A stretch of DNA of 64,000 bases from Diospyros lotus (GCF_014633365.1 NC_068351.1:15568907-15632906); one strand, 5' to 3'; shown: positions 23,599-34,323, counted from the stretch's first letter. Translations and numbers: made by a program. Notes: generated by a model not told the origin, from the letters alone.

Positions 23599-23960
23599 CT
23601 GAAGATCTATTTTTTTAAAACAGAACTATAGTAAAAGAGAAATAAAACAAAATTATAACTCTTACAAAAGGAACGAGAGTACCTGATCGGAGAACAACAC
23701 AAAGGAGAGAAGACTGAGCTCAAAGAAGTGTGGCTTGCCTGATGCAGATACAGGTCTCTTATAGGGCTGTGGAAGTCACCATTCTCTTATAGGCGTGCCA
23801 CAAGTGCAGGGTCACGTCTGGCGTCTCCTTTTTTCAACGTTCGGCATCTCCTTTTACAACTTTCGGCGTCTCCTTTTTCAACTTTCGGCGTTTATTTTTC
23901 AACGCTTGATGTTTCTTTTTCTTTATAGGGTATTGTGTCCTTTTTCTTTATAGGGCAGTG
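23599..23960 (-). promoter_or_regulatory. Candidate internal promoter, 5' exon and 84-bp intron
   Basis: Reading on the minus strand, two CCTATAAAG TATA-like sites lie at about 23915-23950. They are followed by a tandem array (23818-23905) of roughly 22-base units containing GGCGTCTCC on the plus strand. Next comes a CT-rich exon-like stretch ending CCGATCAG, then GTACTCTC, with TCTTCAG 84 bases later (intron 23599-23682, T-rich). That is a plausible short plant intron leading into the Cys-rich ORF. The layout resembles a separate transcription unit inside the element; this is inference. Confidence 0.4.
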
Positions 23961-24165
23961 TGATTGCACTACCCCAGAAAAGTGGTTGCCGTCAGCGATA
24001 TGTCTGTCTCCCTCTTTTCTCTATCTTTTTTTTTTTTGTGTGTATATATATATATATATTTATATTTATTTATTACAAAAACAAATTTTATTTTATTATA
24101 TATTTTTAAATATTTTTTAAGAGTTTTTTTCTTTTCTTCCAGTTAAGAATCAAATAAGTGGTTGC

Positions 24166-25134
24166 TCACCTATTCGTATAATAACTCCCATTCATTACAC
24201 CACTTTTAAAATTATTTTCAAAATTATGTAAATTGATTTTTCTCATAAATGCACATACATATTTTGAAAATATGTCATCCGGAGGTGTTGGCTTTATTAC
24301 ATCAGAGTACGACACAACAATTCGCACAAACACTTCACATATGTCTGGTTTAATTTGATTCCCAATAATATAGACTAGCCTAAAAGACATAAATTTAGGC
24401 TCAAGTTTGGCTAGGCCCATGGTATCTTCACATTTGGGCTCTTGGGTTTTATCCTTTTCTTTCTCCCATGCTTCTTCTTTTCTCACATCATTTTGGTCCA
24501 ATTTTTCTTCTATGATTGCTCGTACCATCCTAGGGTCATCAGATTTCTCAATTGGTTCATCATTCATAAGGAGGGGTGTAAATTGGAACGGCTCTTGACC
24601 TATGGGTGAATTGAATGACGATTCCTCCCCAAGACATTGACCTATGAAATTTTGACTGGGTTGGTTTGGAAACTCGCCAGGTTCACTCACGCTCAAGGTC
24701 TGTGTAAACTCGGTCAATTGTTCTAAAATGTCACCTATGGCCTTAGTGGTTTGTTCTTGAAGTTCAACCACTTGTGCGTTAAAACTCATTTAACCTTGCA
24801 TAAACTCCTGAAGGGTGTCCTCTAAAAATTTTTCATCCTGAGGTTGATAAGCATTAGATCTAACCCCTTGTTCTAACTCAAATTGGTGAGGTGGTGGAGG
24901 AAAAGGCTCATGAGATTGGAACACAGAGTCATTGTTCCAAGGATAATTCCAATGATCATAGGAATTGGGGTAATCAGTGTAAAGATCTGGGTTGTAGCCC
25001 GACATATAAGAATTCTCCCTCTGACTCTGGTCAAAAGAAAACCTCCCCTCATTAGGATCGGGATGGCCAAATGCATTAGAAGTCACAGACATGCTAAAAT
25101 ATTGAGACATAGAGAATATGGAATGACAATTCAA
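24166..25134 (-). pseudogene. gag-like ORF of LOG-carrying element, one internal stop
   Basis: One frame runs about 322 codons with a single TAA at 24790-24792. The first part is rich in Asn, Tyr, Ser and Pro (NYPWNNDS, PFPPPPHQFELEQ) and ends FLEDTLQEFMQ. The second part continues as a likely coiled coil (VVELQEQTTKAIGDILEQL) followed by an acidic Lys/Glu-rich stretch and a hydrophobic C-terminus. The position just after the primer site and the coiled-coil character suit a gag or gag-remnant, but there is no zinc knuckle and no clear family match. Whether the stop is tolerated or is decay is unknown. Confidence 0.55.
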
Positions 25135-25428
25135 CGGCAGATAATTATGCTAATGAATCAATTAATGTTTCAATAATCATACCTGACCGTAATCTCTTGC
25201 ACTGTTTAATAACTAAAAGTTATCTAAATTTTTTTTAAATTTAATTTTTTTAATTATTTTTAATTTATATTTTTTTATTATTTTTTATTTTATATTTTTT
25301 TATTATTTTATTATTTTTTTAGTTTTTTTTCCAAATATATATTTTATATATATATTTTCTTGAAAATAATTTTTTTAATTATTTTTTTTAATATTTTTTT
25401 AAACAACAAAATTCAACCAAATTTAATC

Positions 25429-25446
25429 TCCCTGGCAACGGCGCCA
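25429..25446 (-). other. Primer binding site of LOG-carrying element
   Basis: The minus strand reads TGGCGCCGTTGCCAGGGA five bases inside the 5' LTR end. This is close to the tRNA-Asp-type site (TGGCGCCGTTGCCGGGGA) used by several plant LTR elements. Confidence 0.82.
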
Positions 25447-26630
25447 AAAACTGACTGCTACGCTACCCTGCACATTTATTTATCAAAACTATAACCAAAT
25501 TTATCAGACATCAATCCTTTTATTAAAGCAGGTGTAGGGCGATTATACTCGCCAGTGTACGAGTGTGCGTGTAGTACAATTTTAAATTTATATTTCGATA
25601 AGTCCGAGTCGGTTCACAAGGAGATTATTTATGGTTGAAAGTAAAAATCATAAAATATTTGAGTTTATGAGGTGATTAAGATGATTTAAAGGTAAGAATT
25701 AAAACTAAACTAATACTGAATTTAAGTAGCTTGGGTCAAGACAATTTCAGTGCCAAAACCAATTAATTCCCGATTTAATAAAAAAGATCAGTAATATTCA
25801 TTTGAATTAAGTTTTGCAGCTCTGTCAGTAATTTTAAGTTCAAGATAATGATAATTCTTGTTTAAGCAATCTCCATACATGGCATGAAAATTCTAAGTTA
25901 AGTAATTACCATAAATTGAATTATATTCCAGACAGAAGTTATAGATATAGATTAATCATTTGGGTTTGGGTATGAAAACATTTCCAGGTCTAGCAATCTT
26001 CATACGTGGCATGAAAATTCTAAGTTAGGCTTATACTTCAATCCAAACTTAAAGATACACTATACCCACGCTGCTCAAATTAAATCAGATTAATATTACA
26101 TACTTGAAGCGTAACTTTCTTTGGGAATCATTAGTGTTAGACACTGTCTTTGCCTTAACCCAAGATTGGTTTTAGCTACTTATCTTCATTTTTAAATAAA
26201 TTGGCAGGAATTTAAATGACGAAAATTAAAAGACAGTATTTAAAAGACTATTTTTTAACCGACCATATAGGCGGTATATAATGAAAAGACAAGAATTGAA
26301 AGACTATTTTTTAACCGACCATATAGGCGGTATATAATGAAAAGACAATAATTGAAAGACTATTTTTTAACCGACCATATAGGCGGTATATAATGAAAAG
26401 ACAATATTTAAAGACAATATTCAACCGACCATATAGGCGGTATATAATAAAAAGACAATCTGATTAACATAATACAACTATATGGAAACAAAAGTTGAAG
26501 ATTTAAGAGAGAAATTCTAAGAACGAAACTATATTGAAACTAAAGTGAAAATTTGAGAGAGAAATCCTAAGAACGAAACTATACTTTCATTATAGAAAAA
26601 TTGAATTCTTACAAATGAACCCCAAGTGCT

Positions 26631-26640
26631 CTATTTATAG
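26631..26640 (-). promoter_or_regulatory. TATA box of LOG-carrying element
   Basis: The minus strand reads CTATAAATAG, a canonical plant TATA box, about 110 bases downstream of the as-1-like array. The same site occurs at 17073-17082 in the other LTR. Transcription would run towards lower coordinates through the gag-like ORF to LOG. Confidence 0.7.
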
Positions 26641-26751
26641 GCTTTAGGATGCAATGGAGACCATTTAATTATATAATTTAATAATACAAAATATCTAAAG
26701 AAAAATAAAATAACTAATTTAAAAATACAAAGATAAATAAAATATCTAATA

Positions 26752-26894
26752 CATGATGTAAGCGATGATGTCATTCCAACCCATGATGTAAGCGATGATG
26801 TCATTCCAACCCATGATGTAAGCGATGATGTCATCCCAATCCATGATGTAAGCGATGATGTCATTTCAACCCATGATGTAAGCGATGATGTCAT
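26752..26894 (-). promoter_or_regulatory. Five tandem as-1-like enhancer units
   Basis: Five near-identical 30-bp units each contain TGATGTAAGCGATGATGTCA. The spacing of the two TGATG halves (seven bases between them) equals that of the as-1/ocs element bound by TGA-type bZIP factors, TGACG-N7-TGACG, with C changed to T in each half. A relative of the array at 29640-29695 retains TGACATCA forms. Position upstream of the TATA box fits an enhancer. The other LTR has the same array at 17194-17335. Binding is inferred. Confidence 0.55.
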
Positions 26895-27235
26895 CAATTT
26901 GTGAGACTTGGGCTTTTCATATTTTTGGGCTTGGGCCTTGCTTGTGTTCGGCTTGGGCTTGAACCTTCCTTGTGTTAGGCTTGGGCTTGGGCCTTCCTTG
27001 TGTTGCGCTTGGGCTTGGGCCTTACTTGTGTTGGGCTTGGGCCTGGGCTTTCTATATTTTTATATTATATTTATTTTTTTATATTTTATATATTTTATAT
27101 ATATTTTTATATTAATATTTTAAACATGCACAAAATCACAAAATGCATAATAATATTCAATTTAAACTATTTTAAGATCAAAATAAGGGTGAAATTATAA
27201 CAAAATTTTTACAAAATTGATCACTAATCAATGGT

Positions 27236-27665
27236 AATACATCATATCGAATCATGCAATAAACCACATAAATTGCATAACGGCAGAGCTAGTCAGTAGT
27301 GTCCGGCACCGGTGAACGGTCAGTGACTAGGAGTGTCCGCCCGACGATCCACTTTAGGGTCGTACAATAGTCTACCCCAATGTCACCAAATAACCGACCC
27401 CTGCCCCACTGCTCGATAACTCTAACCGAACCATAAATAAATCCGAGAAAACCATAAATAAACTCGCACATCTAGGAACCTAGTCTCCAAGATGGGTTTG
27501 GCATCATTCTGAAAGGAATGGGGGCGGTACAAACCCCCATAAGCTCACAACAAATAAAATTCTAGAAGTCCCAGATTTAATTTAAATTATACCAAATGGA
27601 TAATAACACAATAAGTAATGCTAGGCACCGAATTGGAGTGAGGGAGGGGATAAAATACGAGAAAC
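27236..27665 (-). repeat. 5' LTR of Tekay-type element, second part, truncated
   Basis: It resumes the match to the LTR at 9430-9880 exactly after the ATGGT duplication and ends abruptly near 27665. The remaining roughly 1.3 kb of this LTR and its terminal duplication are absent. Confidence 0.85.
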
Positions 27666-27764
27666 CACTAAAAAAATCCATCTAAAATTCGTTTCAAATT
27701 TTTACCACAAGCATTTTTTTTTATGGTTCGAAATCTATCTCAAATCAACTGTTTTCTTGTAGCG
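27666..27764. mobile_element. Possible short CACTA-type MITE
   Basis: The left end is CACTAAAAAAATC. The right end, reverse-complemented, reads CGCTACAAGAAAAC. Both resemble the CACTACAAGAAAA termini of plant CACTA elements. No clear 3-bp duplication is visible. Confidence 0.3.
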
Positions 27765-27781
27765 TGTGGAATAGAAGACTC

Positions 27782-28204
27782 CTATTCTATCAAATCTATT
27801 TTCTTACCCATACCACCCTCTTGTATGAACTCTTTTTCCATGAAGATGACATGCCTAGCGACCACAACTCTTGGGTCAGCTGGAAAAAAGACATAATACC
27901 CTAAACTATCTTTAGAATACCCCACAAAACGACCCTTCTCAAATATAGGATCCAAATTTCTTATTCTCAACCTTTTTACACGAATAGGACAACCCCAAAT
28001 CCCAATATGCTTAATACTCGAAAGTTTACCAACCCATATCTCATATGGTGTGGTTGATACAACTTTAGTTAGAGCACGATTTAACAAGTAAATCACAGAA
28101 AGAATGGCATAACCCCATAGTGAAATTGACAAATTCATGTAGCTTAGCAAAAACCGAACCATGTCCAATAGAGTCCAATTTCTATGTTCAACCACACTAT
28201 TCAA
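27782..28204 (-). pseudogene. Ty1/copia integrase fragment
   Basis: The 140-residue minus-strand frame begins NSVVEHRNWTLLDMVR, the copia integrase block around the catalytic Glu (usually NGVAERRNRTLL). It continues through YLLNRALTKVV, TPYEIWVGKLSS, LRIWGCP-like (HIGIWGCPI) and GRFVGYSKDSLGYYVF to the linker before RT. Nothing else of this element is attached on either side, so it is an isolated fragment. It is on the opposite strand to the copia element starting at 29955 and so belongs to a different insertion. Confidence 0.85.
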
Positions 28205-29101
28205 GTATGGAGTATAAGGAAGTAACGACTCGTTGGTGGGTCTATGACCTTTATTATGATTTTATCATTTATGTTATATCTTGGCATTATTTAAATTAAA
28301 TGTGGAAAAATATTTTATGAGTTGTCAAGGGGGAAAATTTAATGAAGGTGTTAATAAGTTGAATAGTCAAAGCATGGGTTTGCATAAGTGTGAAAAAGTC
28401 AACAACCTAGCAAATGGTTGAAAAGTAAACATGTTGGGCTTAATTGAATTGGGGCTACTGAGATGTGTGCATATATATATATATGTATATCTTTATATTA
28501 TGATAAAGTATATTCATTAACAAGAAAATAGAAAAAAATTATGAAAAGTCAAAAAAGGGCTCATTGGATGGTTGGGGAAATAAAGGAGACAAGGGCAAAA
28601 GGGGAAAGATGGAAGAAGCGTTGGTGAGGAATGGGTGGGGGCGGACATGCAGGCCATGCCACCCCATTTATTTATTTCTTCTTCTTTCTTTTCTTCGTCT
28701 TTCTCTCCTAACAGCTTCCTCTCTTCTTCTTCTTCTTTCTCTTCTTCTTCTCCTTCATTTCGGTTGAAGCTCAAGTAGGGGATTTCCAGATTTTCAAGAG
28801 GTGTGGATTCTTGGCTTTTGGCAAGCTTCTTCTTTGAATTTCAATCATCAAAAGAAAGTTCTTCTTCCATCTTCTTTTGAAATGCAAGTTCTAATGCCTT
28901 CTTTCCCTTCTAAACCCCTGGATCATGTTGTATTCTAAGGATTTAAGCATGAAAACCCTCTATTTTTTGAAAAGGATGTTCTTACATATGAGTATGGAGA
29001 AAGGTTTGTAAATCTCCCTCAATTATTGATTATTCTTGTTTGGGTCTTTTGAATTTCAAAATTTGTAAATCTCCCTCAAATATTCTTGTTTCACCCTTGG
29101 C
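28205..29101. other. Unassigned, LTR-like sequence
   Basis: The segment opens near GTAACGACTCG, resembling a gypsy LTR start, and includes a TA repeat (28468-28485) and a long pyrimidine tract (28675-28760). The leader-like sequence GAAGCTCAAGTAGGGG follows. No second copy is in the window. Frames over the pyrimidine tract are low-complexity and not credible genes. Confidence 0.35.
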
Positions 29102-29954
29102 GTTGGACATTGTCCCTACCTTAACCCAAGATTGGATTTAGCTACTCATCTTCATTTGAAAATAAATTGACAGGAATTTAAATGACGGGAATTAAAAGAC
29201 AATATTTAACCGACCATATAGGCGGTGGATAATTAAAGAGACAGTAATTGAAAGACAATATTTAACCGACCATATAGGTGGTGTATAATAAAGAGATAGT
29301 ATTTAAAAGACAATATTTAACCGACCATATAGGCGGTGGATAATAAAGAGACAAAAAGAATAACATAACACAACTATATGGAAACTAAAGTTTGAAGATT
29401 TGATAGAGAAATTCTAACAACACAACTATTACTTTCATAATATAAAAAATTGGATGGTTACAAATGCAACTAAGTGAGCTATTTATAGCCCACAAGATGT
29501 AATGGAAACCGCACAATTATCTAATTTAATAATAAAAAAGATAAATAAATATTTAATTTAATAATACAAAGATAATCAAAATATCTAATTACTCAAAAAG
29601 TTCGGGCCAAAGTGTAGTTCTTGGAACTTCGTGACTGGATGTAAGCGATGACATCATATCAACCCATGATGTAAGCGATGATGTAAGTGATGACATCATA
29701 CTAACTTGTGGGACTTCAATTTTTCTTGTTTTTGGGCTTGGGCCTTCCTTGTTTTGGGATTGGGCCTTCCTTGTGTTGGGTTGCAATTCATATATTATAT
29801 ATATTATATTTATTTTTCTATTTTATATATTTTTGTATTAATATTTTTAACCTGCACGCACACAAAATGCATAATAATATTCAATTTAAACCATTTTAAG
29901 ATCAAAATAAGGGTGAAATTGTAACAAAATTTTTACAAAATTGACCACTAATCA
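29102..29954 (-). repeat. Truncated, diverged LTR of the LOG-carrying family
   Basis: It aligns with the right half of the LTRs ending at 17671 and 27230, from 'TTAACCCAAGATTGG' to the terminal ACTAATCA. It has three instead of four CCGACCATATAGGCGG units and fewer as-1-like units (29637-29700). Divergence is clearly higher than between the two LTRs of the complete element, so the family has been active over a long period. Confidence 0.8.
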
Positions 29955-31066
29955 CAAGGTAAGAAAAATAACAGGAACATGGGTCCCAATAATAAGACCT
30001 TCACTAAGCGCATCCAATGGAGCTGTTGGGTGTGTGGCAAGACGAGTCATAGAGCTATTGACTACCGTCACAGGAAGGGATAAAGGTCTGGCAACAACCA
30101 ACGCAAGAACAGTCAGGCCAACACGATGGTGGAAGATGTCAACCTGATTGCAGTTGTCACAGATGTTTGCATGGTGTCGAATGCCAAGGGCTAGTGGGTA
30201 GACACTGAGGCTATGAAGCACATCTGCGATGATAAGGCTCTCTTCACCACTTATGAGAAGACTGACGACTCTGAAAAGCTATACATGGGGAATGCTTCTG
30301 CATGTCCTATGGTTGGAAAAGGCAAGGTCTTGCTGAAGTGGACCTCTAGGAAGATATTTACCCTCAATGATGTGTACCACATGCCGGAAATCCAGAAGAA
30401 GTTGGTGTCTGGAACCCTATTGAATGAGAATAGGTTCAAGCTTGTATTTGAGTCGAACAAATTTACTTTGACTAAGGGAGGTATGTATGTGGGACGGGGC
30501 TATTTACTTGATGGCATGTTTAAACTTAATGTACTAGCCCAGGTTCCCAAAAATAATGATAATAAGAACAAGGCTTCTGCTTATACTGTTGAGTTGTGTG
30601 ATGTGTGGCACTCTCAGTTAAGGCACATCAATTATCCTTCGCCCCATAGAATGGTAAATTTAGAACAATTTCTTAATTTCATTATTGACAAAGGGCATAA
30701 ATATGAAGTTTGTGTCGAGTCAAAGTTCACTAGGAACTCGTTTCCATCTGTGGAAAGAAATAGTGAACTACTTGATCTTGTTCACAACAATGTATGTGAC
30801 AAGGAGAGTACTCCTTCTAGATGTGGGAAAAAATACTTTGTCACATTCATATATGATTGTAGCAAATATTGTTATGTGTATCTACTACACAGTAAAGACG
30901 AGACCTTAGATGTCTTCAAGGCATATAAGGCAGAAGTTGAAAATTAACTTGGGAAGAAGGTAAAGGTTTTGAGATCAGATAGAAGTGGTGAGTATGAGTC
31001 ATCGTCTCTCTCTGAGTTCTGTGAGGTTAATGGTATAATCCATCAAACCATAACACCTTATACACT
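29955..31066 (+). pseudogene. Ty1/copia gag end, protease and integrase N-terminal half
   Basis: The reading starts in the gag zinc knuckle (CWVCGKTSHRAIDY). It runs into the protease, where the active site reads WVDTEAMKHIC, so the essential D-T-G has become D-T-E. GAG-pre-integrase follows (DVWHSQLRHINYPSPHRM), then the integrase core. The first catalytic region reads LDLVHNNVCD, where Asp is expected at the second Asn; the second, LRSDRSGEY, is kept. Stops occur near 30079, 30200 and 30945. The frame ends in TITPYT, where a solo LTR interrupts it. Confidence 0.88.
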
Positions 31067-31071
31067 ACAAT

Positions 31072-32108
31072 TGTTGTTGCCAAAAATACAATAATTAAAA
31101 TTTATGGTGTGGGGTCCACCCGAGCTCGGTGTCAGGTGAAGTGAGGTTGTCGTAGGAGAAGTTGCCTCAAGGGAGTTCGTAGCTAGGATGCTCGCTACAA
31201 GGATTTCGCCACAAGCTCCTTTGCCACAAGGTCTTCGTCACAAGGTTTTTACCAAAAAGCCTTTACCACTAGCTCTCTCGCCACAAGGTCTTCGCCACTA
31301 ATTCTTTTGCCACAAGGTCTTTCCTACTAACTCTTTTGCCACAAGGTTTTTGCAACAAGGTCTTTGCCATTAGCTCTTTCGCCACTAGCTCTTTTACCAC
31401 AAGGTTTTCGCCACTAGCTCTTTTACCATAAGACTTTGCCACTAGCTCTTTCCCCACAAGGCTTAACCACTAGCCACAAGGCTTTGCCTCCACCATAAGG
31501 TTTCGTGGCAAGGTTTTTTCCTTTACCGCTAGGTCTCACCACAAGGATTCAGTTTCGCCACAACATCTCACCGCAAGGATTTGACCCTGTTGATGCTCAG
31601 GAAAAGGGTTAGAAAGCTCACGGGAATCTTTCCCCATGAAGACCCTCCAATGCCTAAGTCAGTATTGGATCTAGATAACTATCCTCGAAATTAGTAAAGA
31701 TGCAATCAATATGTCAAAATTTTATCGCAATTGGGAACCCTCATTAATGTCCCATAGCTAGGTATTTATAGGGCACGATTCTCAAGGATGGCTAGTGCTG
31801 ACACATGTCGATTATTGAAAGGGGTCAAATTCATCAAAAAAAAAATGAGGAGATTGCCAGGAAAATGTCGCGAGCTCCTTCGCGGTAGGCTGCAGTGGAA
31901 CTGGCTGCGAGGGTAGCCCTCGCGGAGAGCCTTTCCTCGCAGCAGGCTTTCGCAAGGCTAACACTTGCGGCCAGCTCACGACCAGCTTCGCCGCAAGGCT
32001 GGCACTCGAGGCCAGCCATGCTGCGAGGCTTGCCCTCGAGGCTAAACTTTTTATTTTTTGGAAAAATTTCTCATTTCCCCCCCCCCCCCATTTTTTCCTG
32101 GCACAACA
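31072..32108. repeat. Solo LTR inserted in copia integrase
   Basis: It starts TGTTGTTGCCA and ends TGGCACAACA (near-inverted termini), and is 1037 bp long. The flanks ACAAT (31067-31071) and ATAAC (32109-32113) each differ by one base from ACAAC. ACAAC is what the interrupted copia integrase codons require at this spot, so both target-duplication copies have mutated once. Inside, 31200-31570 is a degenerate tandem array of 'GCCACAAGGTCTT/GCCACTAGCTCTT' units. A GC-rich relative with 'CGCGAGGCT..CTCGCGG' units lies at 31870-32040. Confidence 0.8.
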
Positions 32109-32113
32109 ATAAC

Positions 32114-33423
32114 AAAATGGTGTAGCCGAAAGAAAATCGAACTTTGAAAGACATGGTAAACTGCATGCTCAATAATTTCGATTTACCCTATAACTTGTGG
32201 GGGGAAGCATTGCTTACAGTAAACTTAATATTGAATAGAATTCCACATAAGCAGACTCACAAGTCTCCTTATGAAGTGTGGAATAGGAAGCAACCCTCGA
32301 AAGAAATTCTGAAAGTGTGGGGCTGTTGGCAAGGTGCAAGTTCCTTTACCGAAAAGGATCAAACTTGGACCAAAGACGATAGATTGTGTCTTTATTGGCT
32401 ATGGACTGCATAGTACGGCCTATAGGTTCCTGGTGGTAAAATCAGAAATTCTTGATATTAACAATAACACCATAATGGAATCTATAGAGGTTGAGTTCTT
32501 TGAGAACATATTCCCTTTTAAGGAAGAGAGACATAATGACGGTGGTTCCAAGATGAAGTATGAGGCAAGTTCTTCGAAAGGTCAAGTCAGTCAAGATACC
32601 GAGGTTGAACCTAGGAGAAGCAAAAGAACTAAGAAAGCTACTTCCTTTGGACCAGATTTCCTAACCTATATTGTAGAAGATGAGCCTCAAACTTTTAATG
32701 AGGCTATGACATCTTCTGATGCTCCGTATTAGAAGGAGGCTATCAATAGTGAGATGGAGTCCATTATGCAAAACCAAACATAGGTATTGGTTAACTTAGC
32801 TCCAGGAAGTAAGTCAATCGAGTGTAAATGGATATTTAAGAAGAAACTGAAGGCCGATGGCACTATTGATAAATACAAGGTTTGGCTAGTAGCTAAAGGC
32901 TATTGCCAAAAGGAAGGGCAAGACTTCTTCGATACCTATTCTCCAGTTACGAGAATCACACCTATAAGGGTGTTGATCGCGATTACAGCATTACATAATT
33001 TGGAAATCCACCAAATGAATGTAAAGACTACATTTTTTAATGGAGATTTGGAGGAAAAAATTTATATGGAACAGCCTGAAGGATTTGTCGTAAAGGGACA
33101 TGAAAAGAAAGTGTACAAGCTTATAAAGTCTCTTTATGGACTAAAACAAGCACCAAAGCAATGGCATGAGAAGTTTGATCACACTATGCTTGCTAATGGG
33201 TACAAGATAAATGAGTGTGATAAATGTGTTTATGTTAAAACCATAAATCATGAGTGTGTCATTGTGTGCTTGTATGTGGATAATATGCTGATAATGGGCA
33301 TTGATAGAAGTGTCATAAAGTCTACAAAAATGATGTTGAATTCAAATTTTGATATGAAATACCTTGGTCTTGCTTATGTCATTCTTGGAATTCGAATAAC
33401 AAAGAATGTCGAAGGGTATGTAC
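32114..33423 (+). pseudogene. Ty1/copia integrase C-terminal half and reverse transcriptase
   Basis: The integrase resumes with NGVAERKNRTLKDM, keeping the catalytic Glu, then LNRIPHKQTHKSPYEVW. A frameshift falls near 32335. RT begins at about 32787 with ECKWIFKKKLKADGTIDKYK and WLVAKGYCQKEG. The first catalytic region reads MNVKTTFFNGDL (usual MDVKTAFLNG) and the second YVDNM (usual YVDDM), so two catalytic Asp residues have become Asn. The frame then stops at GYVL, where the inverted LTR is inserted; RT continues at 40404. Confidence 0.88.
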
Positions 33424-34323
33424 TGTAATACCCAGTATTTAATATCAAAGGTATTTTTAAAAATTACGAGGTCAAAATGGAATTTATCAAAGTTTCAGGC
33501 TAACGTGTAATATCTAAAACATGAACGAAAGGCAATAGTCCATGTCAAAGCAATTCAATGAAGGTAAAATTTCCCAAATAAGTGATATTTGACAGAACCA
33601 AGAGATTCGTGAAGGTTTGAGGTCAAAAACACGCGATTAGAGGCATCTGGCAAAAGTGCAGATTGTGTAAACTGCTCGAGAGAGGTCGAATTCGATGAGT
33701 TTTTTAGAAATTCTTAAGGGAAATGAATTACTTGGAACTTGTGGGCAGTAGTGGAATTTTTAGAAAGTCTAGGGGTATCAAGGATAGGGTAGAAATGTAA
33801 TTGGAAAATACTTGGGGGGCGAAAGTGAAAAACTTGGAAAAAGTAATGGGAAATCGACTGGCCACTGGTCCACCATCCTAAGGCGTCGAGAAGGTAGCCT
33901 GGAGGCTCAGGGATAGCCTTCGGGTGATGATGAAGCATCTGGAGGTGGCCATTGGGCAAGCACGGAGACAAAGTGACCGGTTTTAATGGCGGATGTGATC
34001 GGTGGCTTGATTGGATTTTTTTAGGCAATTTTCTCATGATTTAGGTCTAGTTGATGGGTTTAAAGGCTAGATTTGGGGCTTAAGGGATAAGAACAACCGA
34101 GATTTGATGGAAATTGACGTTGAAAATGGGTATAAATAGGGGTTGAAGGCCGAGGGTTTCAAAAGCAAATCGGGTCAAATTCTTCTCATTTTTGCTTGAA
34201 TTGAGCCTTAGGGATAAGGGGATTTTGTTCTTTGAGTTGTGGGGATCATTTTTTGAGAGTTTCGAGGAGTTTAGTATGGGTTTCATAGGGTTTTAGAAGT
34301 TGGCTAGAAAATCGGGGGCTGCC

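Larger units (their letters stand above)
15894..27230 (-). mobile_element. Young non-autonomous LTR retrotransposon carrying a LOG gene
   Basis: It begins TGACTGCTAC, ends ACTAATCA and is flanked by a perfect 5-bp duplication ATGGT (15889-15893 and 27231-27235) inside the LTR of an older element. Its own LTRs (15894-17671 and 25452-27230) are nearly identical. The primer site and purine tract place it on the minus strand. No protease, RT, RNase H or integrase can be read in the roughly 5.1 kb of interior left after removing a nested solo LTR. It must therefore have moved using enzymes from another element. Instead it holds a gag-like ORF, a Cys-rich ORF and an intact LOG-family gene. Confidence 0.93.
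25452..27230 (-). repeat. 5' LTR (promoter LTR) of LOG-carrying element
   Basis: This 1779-bp LTR is almost identical to 15894-17671. In transcription order it holds the GGCCCAAGCC minisatellite (26905-27060), five as-1-like 30-bp units, a TATA box at 26631-26640, and then four roughly 62-bp units with CCGACCATATAGGCGG (26250-26455) in the transcribed part. Confidence 0.93.

Noticed and set aside
31269..31457. Frame with repeated 'KELVAK'
   Set aside because: Translation of the degenerate GCCACAAGG/GCCACTAGC array in a solo LTR.
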